Part shown: piece by piece, positions 53,040 to 61,500 of the stretch
Layout: each line of letters starts with the position of its first letter
Numbering within the stretch: position 1 is the first letter of the stretch
Assembly: GCF_002161055.1 (NCBI RefSeq)
Contig: NZ_NFLT01000001.1
Coordinates: forward strand, 124,001-188,000
From: Tyzzerella sp. An114
GTDB lineage: Bacteria; Bacillota; Clostridia; Lachnospirales; Anaerotignaceae
Direction: 5' to 3'
Length of the DNA: 64,000 nucleotides
Notes under the pieces: model-generated
Told to the model about the DNA's origin: nothing
Seen by the model: the letters and a program-made list of their open reading frames with translations, nothing else
Databases searched by the model: none
Made by a program: the position numbers and the translations under genes

Positions 53040-53094
53040 AAGCATATTCACAAAGGAAAAATAAAAACTATTAATTTCAAGGAGGTTTTTAATT

Positions 53095-54369
53095 ATGTTA
53101 ACATCAATAGTAGGAATTAACTGGGGAGACGAAGGAAAAGGAAGAATGGTAGACCTTCTTTCTCAGGATTATGATATAGTTTCTCGTTATCAGGGAGGAA
53201 ATAACGCAGGACATACTGTTGTAAATGATTTAGGAAAATTTATATTAAATCTTTTACCATCAGGAATACTTCGTGAGGAAGTTGTAAATGTAATGGGTCC
53301 TGGAATGGTTATAGACCTTGAACATTTAAGCGGAGAGATAAAGAGACTTACAGACGCAGGTGTTAAAATTTCTCCAAAAAATCTTAAAATAAGCAACAAA
53401 GCTATTGTATGTATGCCATATCACAGACAGCAGGATATTCTTGAAGAAGACCGTCTTGGTGATGCAAAATATGGTTCAACAAGACGTGGAATTTCTCCTG
53501 TTTATGGTGATAAATACATGAAAAAATGTATCAGAATGGGTGACCTTCTTCACAGAGAAACATACAAAAAAGAGCTTGAAAGAATTCTTGAGTGGAAAAA
53601 CCTTACAATAACAAAGGTTTATGGTGCTGAAGAAGTAAAATTTGAAGATATGTTAAGCTGGCTTGATAAATACTCAGCAGAATTTAAAGATTATATCTGT
53701 GACACAAGCATTTACCTTAACAATGCAGTAAAAGAAGGTAAAAAAGTTATGTTTGAAGCTCAGCTTGGAGCATTAAGAGATATTGATTATGGTATTTATC
53801 CATACACTTCATCATCTTCAACAATAGCTGCATATGCTCCTATTGGTGCTGGTGTTCCTAACCTTAAACTTACAAACTCTATCGGTATTATGAAAGCATA
53901 CTCAACTTGTGTAGGTGAAGGACCTTTCACAGCTGAAATGTTTGGAGAAGAAGCTGAAAAACTTAGAGAAGCTGGTGGAGAATATGGTGCTGCAACAGGA
54001 AGACCAAGACGTGTAGGTCCATTTGATGTTCCTGCATCTCGCTATGGTGTACTTGTTCAGGGTTGTGATGAACTTGCTCTCACAAAACTTGATGTACTTT
54101 CATACCTTGAGGAAATTCCTGTTTGTGTTGCTTATGATGTTGAAGGAGAACTTACAAAAGATTTCCCATACTCAACAGAGCTTGATAAAGCAAAACCTGT
54201 TGTTGAGTATGTAAAAGGTTGGAACTGTGATATAAGCAAATGCAGAAAACCAGAAGACCTTCCAAAAGAAGCTCTTGACTATATTAAATACATTGAAAAA
54301 GCAGTAGATTCAAAAATCAAATACGTTTCAGTAGGTGCTGCAAGAGACGAGTACATTGTAATGTACTAA
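53095..54369 (+). CDS. purA: Adenylosuccinate synthetase
   Basis: 424 residues. GTP-dependent condensation of IMP and aspartate, first step to AMP. Signatures: GINWGDEGKGRMVD (variant of GxQWGDEGKGK), GGNNAGHTVV, STRRGISPVYGDK, and ATGRPRRVGPFD. It separates the second and third glutamate synthase genes, with AAGGAGG and a 55-base gap before it and 49 bases after. The placement links purine synthesis to nitrogen control, but the reaction does not belong to glutamate synthesis. No separate promoter or terminator is visible. Confidence 0.97.
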   Translation: MLTSIVGINWGDEGKGRMVDLLSQDYDIVSRYQGGNNAGHTVVNDLGKFILNLLPSGILREEVVNVMGPGMVIDLEHLSGEIKRLTDAGVKISPKNLKISNKAIVCMPYHRQQDILEEDRLGDAKYGSTRRGISPVYGDKYMKKCIRMGDLLHRETYKKELERILEWKNLTITKVYGAEEVKFEDMLSWLDKYSAEFKDYICDTSIYLNNAVKEGKKVMFEAQLGALRDIDYGIYPYTSSSSTIAAYAPIGAGVPNLKLTNSIGIMKAYSTCVGEGPFTAEMFGEEAEKLREAGGEYGAATGRPRRVGPFDVPASRYGVLVQGCDELALTKLDVLSYLEEIPVCVAYDVEGELTKDFPYSTELDKAKPVVEYVKGWNCDISKCRKPEDLPKEALDYIKYIEKAVDSKIKYVSVGAARDEYIVMY

Positions 54370-54418
54370 AATTTATTTTTAAAAAATTATAATCTTTAAT
54401 TGCCGGGGGGTGCATACA

Positions 54419-55141
54419 TTGAATATATATGCAGGAATGAAACATTTTAAAGACTTAAATGATGAAATAAGAAACTGCACAGATAAAGACATAATAATAG
54501 ACAACTGTATAGGTCAAAGATATATCGGAAGCGGTCTTAGGGATAAAAACATTGTTATAAATGGGACTCCCGGAAATGCTTTAGGTTCATATCTTGACGG
54601 CTGTACTGTACGTGTTTACGGAAACACACAGGAAGCAACAGGCGACACAATGAACAGTGGAACAATATATATACATGGTTCATCTGGAGACGCCACAGGA
54701 TACGCTATGAGAGGCGGTAAAATATTTATAGAGAAAGATGCTGGCTATCGCACAGGAATTCATATAAAAGCCTATAAAGAGCATAAACCAGCAATAGTAA
54801 TAGGAGGCTCTGCCGGAAGTTTCTTGGGAGAATACCAAGCTGGAGGAACAATAGTTGTTCTTGGACTTAACACAAACTCTAAAACTCCTGTTGGAAGATT
54901 TTGTGGTACAGGAATGCACGGTGGTAAAATATTTATACGCTGTGATGAACTTCCTTTTGACCTTCCTGTACAGATTTCAGCTAAAAAAGCTGATAAATCT
55001 GATATAGATGAAATTCTCCCTCTCATAGATGAATACTGTGAAGAATTTAATTTTGATAAAAATATTATATTTACAAAGGATTTTTATGTTTTAACAGCAG
55101 ATACAAAAAATCCTTACAAACAGCTTTATACAAGAAACTGA
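54419..55141 (+). CDS. Glutamate synthase GXGXG-domain subunit (split GltB C-terminal domain)
   Basis: About 240 residues. A right-handed beta-helix pattern with repeated Gly-x-x-Gly turns: INGTPGNALGSYLDGCTV, YGNTQEATGDTMNSGTIYIHG, ATGYAMRGGKIFIEKDAG and GGSAGSFLGEYQAGG. This is the GXGXG domain of GltB or of formylmethanofuran dehydrogenase subunit C; context makes GltB clear. In-frame GTG at 54410 lies inside the GGGGGGTG ribosome site, so TTG at 54419-54421, six bases downstream, is preferred. It completes the split glutamate synthase. Confidence 0.88.
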   Translation: MNIYAGMKHFKDLNDEIRNCTDKDIIIDNCIGQRYIGSGLRDKNIVINGTPGNALGSYLDGCTVRVYGNTQEATGDTMNSGTIYIHGSSGDATGYAMRGGKIFIEKDAGYRTGIHIKAYKEHKPAIVIGGSAGSFLGEYQAGGTIVVLGLNTNSKTPVGRFCGTGMHGGKIFIRCDELPFDLPVQISAKKADKSDIDEILPLIDEYCEEFNFDKNIIFTKDFYVLTADTKNPYKQLYTRN

Positions 55142-55164
55142 TTTTATTTATTTGAGGTGATAAC

Positions 55165-56484
55165 ATGAACTATACCGTATCCGAGGTATTGCGTTTTGTA
55201 GAAGAAAATGATGTTAAATTTATAAGACTTGCATTCTGTGATATTTTCGGCGTTCAGAAAAACATATCAATAATGCCTTCAGAACTTCCAAGGGCATTTG
55301 ATACAGGTATATCATTTGATGCCTCATCAATAGACGGTTTTATGAATATAGAGGAGTCAGACCTTTTTTTAGTGCCTGACCCCTCTACCCTTTCAATACT
55401 CCCTTGGAGACCATCTAGGGGCCGTGTTGTTCGTTTCTTCTGTCATATAAAATACCCTGACGGAAGAAATTTTGAAGGAGACGGAAGATATATATTAAAA
55501 ACCGTTCTTGATGAACTTAAAGAAATGAAATATGTATGTAAAGTTGGAACAGAATGTGAATTTTATCTTTTTGAGAATGATGAAGAAGGATTTCCAACAA
55601 AAATTCCTTTTGATAGAGGAACATATTTTGATATAGCTCCTGTTGACAAAGGTGAAAATATACGACGTGAAATATGTTTAACTCTTGAAGAAATGAATAT
55701 CACTCCTGAAAGCTCTCATCATGAATCAGGTCCAGGACAAAATGAAATAGATTTCAAATACAGTGATGCTTTAACAGCAGCAGATAATCTTGTATCATTC
55801 AAATCTGTTGTAAAATCCGTAGCTGCAAGAAATGGACTTTTTGCTTCATTTATGCCAAAACCTCTTGAAAATGAAAGCGGAAGTGGTCTTCATATAAATC
55901 TTTCACTTTTCAAAAACGGTCTTAATATATTTAAGACAGAAATAAACGAACATTCTTTGGCAGCAGAAAGCTTTATTGCTGGTATACTTAATAGAATTGA
56001 AGATATAACATTATTTTTAAATCCTTTGACAAATTCATACAATCGTTTTGGAAAATTTGAAGCTCCAGAGTATGTGAGTTGGTCTCACAAAAACCGTTCA
56101 CAGCTTATAAGAATACCTTCTGCAAAGGGTGAACACAGCAGAATGGAACTTCGCTCTCCTGACCCAGCTTGCAATCCTTATATTGCTTTAGCTCTAATAA
56201 TAAAGGCAGGAATTGAAGGTATTAAAAATAATGCTACTTTAGAACCTCCACAGGACTTAAATCTCTATAAAGCTCCAAAAGAACTTTCACAAATATTCAG
56301 AAAATTACCTAATAATCTTGAAAGTGCTATTGATAAAGCTTGTGAAAGTGATTTTATAAAATCTGTATTGCCAAATAAAACATTTGATAAATATGTTTCA
56401 ATAAAAAGAAATGAACTTGAAAAATATTCACTTACAGAAGATAAAAACGTCTTTGAAACAGAAAATTATTTTTATAAAATATAA
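55165..56484 (+). CDS. glnA: Glutamine synthetase type I
   Basis: 439 residues, typical of GSI-alpha as in Gram-positives. Visible blocks: DASSIDGF (variant of DGSSIxGF), TECEFYLF, HHESGPGQNEID, FMPKPLENESGSGLHINLS, NRSQLIRIP with the arginine of the glutamate site, and RMELRSPDPACNPYIALAL. No adenylylation-site pattern is evident. It follows the GXGXG gene by 24 bases (GAGGTG) and precedes the ANTAR gene by 31, so it could be an enzyme, a sensor for the ANTAR protein, or both, as GS is for GlnR in Bacillus. Confidence 0.95.
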   Translation: MNYTVSEVLRFVEENDVKFIRLAFCDIFGVQKNISIMPSELPRAFDTGISFDASSIDGFMNIEESDLFLVPDPSTLSILPWRPSRGRVVRFFCHIKYPDGRNFEGDGRYILKTVLDELKEMKYVCKVGTECEFYLFENDEEGFPTKIPFDRGTYFDIAPVDKGENIRREICLTLEEMNITPESSHHESGPGQNEIDFKYSDALTAADNLVSFKSVVKSVAARNGLFASFMPKPLENESGSGLHINLSLFKNGLNIFKTEINEHSLAAESFIAGILNRIEDITLFLNPLTNSYNRFGKFEAPEYVSWSHKNRSQLIRIPSAKGEHSRMELRSPDPACNPYIALALIIKAGIEGIKNNATLEPPQDLNLYKAPKELSQIFRKLPNNLESAIDKACESDFIKSVLPNKTFDKYVSIKRNELEKYSLTEDKNVFETENYFYKI

Positions 56485-56515
56485 AATTCAAAGATTATAA
56501 AAGAGGTGAAAAGAG

Positions 56516-57097
56516 TTGAGTAATGGAGGAAGTGCTCTTATTGTTTCGGGAACAGAAAAAGGAAGCAATTTAATAGAAGACCTTATGAGAAATACATCAG
56601 GTATATCCGACTTTTTTTATACAAGAAACGGCTCTGAGGCAAGAAGAATGCTTATTGAAAATAGTTATGACATTATAATTATAAACACTCCTCTTGCTGA
56701 TGAATTTGGTCACGACCTTGCACTCTACGCTTCAACAAACACCGTTTCTGGACTTATACTTATAGTAAAGTCGGAAATTTATGAGGAAGTCTGTGACAGA
56801 GTTGAAGACTATGGAATATTAGTATTATCAAAACCTTTAAGCAGACAAACTTTTTATAGTGCAGTTAAACTTGTATCTGCAACACAAAAAAGACTTCTTA
56901 TTCTTGAAAAAGAAAATATGAAACTTCAAAAGAAGATAGAAGAAATACGTCTTGTAGACAGAGCAAAATGTGTTCTTATACAATATCTTAACATGACAGA
57001 GGCTGAGGCTCATCGCTATATAGAAAAACAGGCAATGGATATGAGAAAAACAAAAAAAACTATTGCTGAAAATATTCTTAATACTTATGACAGCTGA
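56516..57097 (+). CDS. ANTAR-domain RNA-binding antiterminator with a pseudo-receiver domain
   Basis: 193 residues, TTG start with AGAGGTG seven bases upstream. Residues 6-120 have a response-regulator fold, but the acidic pair is replaced (S11, G12) and the phospho-acceptor position is N57 in IIIINTPL; only K106 is kept. A coiled coil (about 121-147) leads to the ANTAR domain (about 138-193) with RAKCVLIQYLNMTEAEAHRYIEKQAMD, including the conserved Ala and aromatic positions. ANTAR proteins such as EutV and NasT bind hexaloop hairpins and block terminators. Hexaloops upstream of glnN, amtB and the glutamate synthase operon are likely targets. Confidence 0.93.
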   Translation: MSNGGSALIVSGTEKGSNLIEDLMRNTSGISDFFYTRNGSEARRMLIENSYDIIIINTPLADEFGHDLALYASTNTVSGLILIVKSEIYEEVCDRVEDYGILVLSKPLSRQTFYSAVKLVSATQKRLLILEKENMKLQKKIEEIRLVDRAKCVLIQYLNMTEAEAHRYIEKQAMDMRKTKKTIAENILNTYDS

Positions 57098-57113
57098 TTT
57101 TTTGCTGTCATAA
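57085..57113 (+). terminator. Hairpin over the ANTAR stop codon
   Basis: TTATGACAGC, loop with the TGA stop, GCTGTCATAA: perfect 10-bp stem. There is no T run after it, so termination may be inefficient or the hairpin may protect the 3' end. Confidence 0.55.
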
Positions 57114-57206
57114 TCCATATATAGTTATTAAAAATTATGACTATTCTTGTATTTTCAACATATTTTTACAGCATATATTATATTTTTTATGTTTATAATA
57201 AAGCAT

Positions 57207-57229
57207 TTTTGTATATATTATATACAAAA
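57207..57229. repeat. Inverted repeat upstream of the carA promoter
   Basis: TTTTGTATAT, ATT, ATATACAAAA: perfect 10-bp dyad about 70 bases before the -35 box. Possible regulator site. Confidence 0.5.
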
Positions 57230-57276
57230 GCAAAGTCAACCTATTACAATGGGTATTAATTAGTCAAAAATACCTA

Positions 57277-57305
57277 TGGACAATGTTGTAGTATTGCTAT
57301 AAAAT
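57277..57305 (+). promoter_or_regulatory. Promoter of carA-carB
   Basis: TGGACA (57277-57282) and TATAAAAT ending at 57305, 17-base spacing to TAAAAT. It places the attenuator structure inside the transcript. Confidence 0.6.
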
Positions 57306-57387
57306 GTAAAAAATAAGTTAATATTAATAAGCTTGTAACTTTATAAAGAAACAAACAAGCTTTGATTTATTTTTATATAAATTCGGG

Positions 57388-57449
57388 GCTTTTGTCCCTT
57401 ATTTATTATGGGTAAAAGCGGAGAATTTTTTTAAACTCCGTTTTTTTTT
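57388..57449 (+). promoter_or_regulatory. Attenuator in the carA leader
   Basis: An intrinsic terminator, CGGAG (57419-57423), A/T loop, CTCCG followed by nine T, ends 70 bases before carA. Just upstream, GCTTTTGTCC (from 57388) can pair with GGGTAAAAGC (57411-57420), whose last bases overlap the terminator stem, an antiterminator arrangement. A first hairpin AAGCTTGT/ACAAGCTT lies at about 57329-57363. I found no PyrR-type binding loop, purine riboswitch core or ANTAR hexaloop here. Confidence 0.7.
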
Positions 57450-57516
57450 GGGCATATTGTAGCATATTCAATGCCTATTATTCTACAATTTCACTTGAGT
57501 AATCGGAGGAATTCAG

Positions 57517-58590
57517 ATGGAAAAATTATACTTAGTACTTGAAAACGGACAGATTTTTGAAGGTAAATCTTTTGGTGCCGAAGGAGAAATCACTGGTGAG
57601 ATAGTTTTCTCTACTGCTATGACAGGTTATCTTGAAACTATCACAGACCCTAGCTACTTTGGACAGATTGTTGTTCAAACTTTCCCATTAATTGGAAATT
57701 ATGGTGTTATACCTTCCGACTTCGAAAGCGATAGACCATATTTAAAAGCATACGTTGTACGTGAATGGTGTCAGGAACCTTCTAATTTCCGTTGTGAGGG
57801 CAATCTTGACACTTTTTTAAAGGATATGAACGTTATAGGCCTTTATGATATAGATACACGTCAGCTTACAAAAATCATAAGAGAATACGGTGTTATGAAT
57901 GCCAAAATAACAAAATCTATTGATAATATAGATGAAATCATTAAAGAGCTTAAAGGTTACAAAATTGTTGATGCTGTAAAAGGTGCAACTTGTAAAGAAA
58001 TGAAAGTATTTAATGAAAATGGTGAAAAACACGTTGTTCTTATGGACTTTGGCGAAAAAGCAAATATTCAACGTGAACTTATTAAGAGAGGTTGTAAAGT
58101 AACAGTTGTTCCTTCATACACAAAGGCTTCTGAAATACTTGCAATGAACCCAGATGGAATAATGCTCTCAAACGGCCCTGGAGACCCTGCTGAAAACGTT
58201 GAAGTTATCGAGGAGATTAAAGCCCTTGTTGAGTCAAAAACACCTATTTTTGGTATCTGTTTAGGTCATCAGCTTACAGCTTTATCACAGGGTGCTACAA
58301 CAAGCAAACTTAAATATGGTCATCGTGGTGGAAACCAGCCTGTAAAAGAAACTGCAACAGGTAGAGTTTATATAACAAGCCAGAACCACGGTTATGCTGT
58401 AAACGCTGACTCACTTCCTGAAAATGCTGAATTAAGCTGGGTAAATGTTAATGATGGAACTTGCGAAGGTGTTTCTTATAAAAATGCTCCTGTATATACT
58501 GTACAGTTCCACCCAGAAGCTTGTGGTGGTCCACAGGACACAATGTTCTTATTTGATAAATTTATTAATGTTATGGGAGGTACAAAATAA
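57517..58590 (+). CDS. carA: Carbamoyl phosphate synthase small subunit (glutaminase)
   Basis: 357 residues. N-terminal CPSase small-chain domain with GEIVFSTAMTGYLETITDPSY, and a class I amidotransferase domain with the nucleophile in GICLGHQL (about 246-253), the His-Glu partners in VQFHPEA near the end, and SNGPGDP. It supplies ammonia from glutamine to CarB through the inter-subunit tunnel for pyrimidine and arginine synthesis. GGAGG precedes the ATG. The stop overlaps the carB start by one base (TAATG), so the subunits are made in a coupled way. Confidence 0.98.
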   Translation: MEKLYLVLENGQIFEGKSFGAEGEITGEIVFSTAMTGYLETITDPSYFGQIVVQTFPLIGNYGVIPSDFESDRPYLKAYVVREWCQEPSNFRCEGNLDTFLKDMNVIGLYDIDTRQLTKIIREYGVMNAKITKSIDNIDEIIKELKGYKIVDAVKGATCKEMKVFNENGEKHVVLMDFGEKANIQRELIKRGCKVTVVPSYTKASEILAMNPDGIMLSNGPGDPAENVEVIEEIKALVESKTPIFGICLGHQLTALSQGATTSKLKYGHRGGNQPVKETATGRVYITSQNHGYAVNADSLPENAELSWVNVNDGTCEGVSYKNAPVYTVQFHPEACGGPQDTMFLFDKFINVMGGTK

Positions 58591-61500
58591 TGCCACTTAA
58601 AAATGATATTAAAAAGGTACTTGTTATCGGTTCAGGTCCTATTATAATCGGACAAGCGGCAGAATTTGACTATGCCGGAACACAGGCCTGCCGTGCCCTT
58701 AGAGAAGAAGGTCTTGAAGTTGTTCTTGTAAACAGTAACCCTGCAACAATTATGACTGACAAGGCTATGGCTGATAAAATTTATATCGAGCCTTTAACAA
58801 TAGATGTATTAAAAAGAATTATAAAGAAAGAAAAACCAGACAGCATTCTTTCAACCCTTGGTGGACAGACTGGTCTTACACTTTCAATGCAGCTTGCAAA
58901 AGAAGGTTTCCTTGAAGAAAACAATGTAAAACTTCTCGGTGCAAATCCTCTTACTATTGATAAAGCTGAAGACAGACAGATGTTCAAAGATACAATGCTT
59001 GAAATCGGAGAACCTGTTATACCTTCAGAAGTTGTAAACACTCTTGAAGATGCAATAGCATTTACAAACAAAATAGGATACCCTGTTATAATTCGTCCTG
59101 CCTTCACTCTTGGCGGTACTGGCGGCGGTATCTGTTATAATGAAGAAGAACTCAGAGAGATTGCTGCAAATGGTCTTCGTCTCTCCCCTATTACTCAGAT
59201 ACTTGTTGAAAAATGTATTTCAGGTTGGAAAGAAATCGAGTTTGAAGTTATCCGTGACAGCAAAGGAAACTGTATAACAGTATGTTCTATGGAAAACTTT
59301 GACCCTGTTGGAGTTCACACTGGAGACTCTGTTGTTATTGCTCCTGCTGTAACACTTTCAGACAAAGAATATCAGATGCTTCGTTCTGCATCATTAAATA
59401 TCGTTTCTGCTCTCGGTGTTGAAGGTGGTTGTAACTGTCAGTTTGCTTTAGACCCTAACAGCTTTGAGTATGCAGTAATTGAGGTTAACCCTCGTGTATC
59501 TCGTTCTTCTGCTCTTGCTTCAAAAGCAACAGGATACCCTATTGCAAAAGTTGCTGCAAAAATAGCTATCGGTTATACACTTGACGAAATCAAAAACGCT
59601 GTTACAGGAAAAACATACGCTTGTTTCGAGCCTGCTCTCGACTATGTTGTTGTTAAACTTCCAAAATGGCCATTTGATAAATTCGTTTATGCAAAACGTA
59701 CTCTTGGTACACAGATGAAAGCTACTGGAGAGGTTATGGCTATCGGTCCAAACTTTGAAATGGCTATAATAAAAGCTGTAAGAGGTGCTGAAATATCTCT
59801 TGACAGTTTAAATCTTCCTAAACTTGCAGAGCTTAGCTATGATGAAATAAAAAATAAAATCAGTGTATGTGACGACGAAAGACTCTTTGTTGTATTTGAA
59901 GCAATAAAGAGAGGCATTTCTCTTGACTACATCCACGACATAACAAAAATTGACCACTGGTTCTTAAATAAATTAAAACACCTTGTTGAGTATGAAAAAG
60001 AGATTGCAGAAAACACTCTCACAGAAGAACTCTACATTAAAGGTAAAAAATATGGATATCCTGATAAAGTTATTGAAAGAATTTCAGGACAGAAAGTTGA
60101 AAACCCACGCACAGCTGTATTCAAAATGGTTGACACTTGTGCTGCTGAGTTTAAGGCTGAAACACCATACTTCTACTCAACATATGACACAGAAAATGAA
60201 GCTGCTGAATTTATTGCAGAAAGAAATTCTGATAAAAAGACAGTTATAGTATTTGGTTCTGGTCCAATAAGAATTGGTCAGGGTATCGAGTTCGACTATG
60301 CTTCAGTTCACTGTGTATGGTCACTTAAAAAAGCTGGATATGAAGTTGTTATTGCAAATAACAACCCTGAAACTGTATCAACAGACTTTGACACAGCTGA
60401 CAGACTTTACTTCGAGCCACTTACACCAGAAGATGTTATGAATATAATCAGAACAGAAAAACCTTATGGTGTTGTAGTTGCTTTCGGTGGACAGACAGCT
60501 ATCAAACTTACAAAATTCCTTGAAAGTCAGGGAATAAACATTCTTGGTACTCCAGCAGACAGCATTGACGCTGCTGAAGACAGAGAACGTTTCGATGAGC
60601 TTCTTGAAAGCCTTGGAATTAAACGTCCTTCTGGTTACACTGTTATGACAACAGAAGAAGCATTAAAAGTTGCAAATGAACTTCAGTATCCTGTTCTTAT
60701 GCGTCCTTCTTATGTATTAGGTGGACAGAACATGATTATCGCTTTCAGTGATGAAGATATAATTGAATACATGAAAATTATTCTTGCTCACGAAATCGAA
60801 AATCCTATACTTATTGATAAATACCTTATGGGTGTTGAAATCGAAGTTGACGCTATATGTGACGGAGAAGACATTCTCATTCCTGGTATTATGGAACACG
60901 TTGAGAGAGCCGGAATTCACTCTGGAGACTCAATAGCTGTATATCCTGCTTGGAATGTAAGCGGAGAACTTACAGAAAAAATTATTGATTATACAAAGAA
61001 CCTTGCTATCTCATTAAAGACAAAAGGTCTTGTAAATATTCAGTATGTAATATATGAAAATGAAATATATGTTATCGAGGTAAATCCACGTTCTTCAAGA
61101 ACAATTCCTTATATAAGCAAAGTTACAGGTGTTCCTATGGTAGACCTTGCAACAGCTTGTATGCTTGGAGCAAAACTTAAAGACCTTGGATATGGCACAG
61201 GACTTTATAAAACACCTCCATATGTTGCTGTAAAAGTTCCTGTATTCTCTTTTGAAAAACTTATTGACGTAGACGTTCAGCTTGGACCTGAAATGAAATC
61301 AACAGGTGAGGTTCTTGGTATAGGTACAACTATGGGAGAAGCTCTCTACAAAGGTCTCATTGCTGCCGGATATAAGATGAAGAAAAACGGTGCTATGTTT
61401 ATCACTGTAAGAAACAGCGATAAAGGCGAAATCGTTGATATAGCTAAAAAATATGCTGCTCTTGGATTTGAGCTTTACTCAACAAAAGGTACAGCAAAAA

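Noticed and set aside
57329-57449. ANTAR hexaloop in the carA leader
   Set aside because: No stem closing a six-base loop with A1 and G4 next to the terminator.
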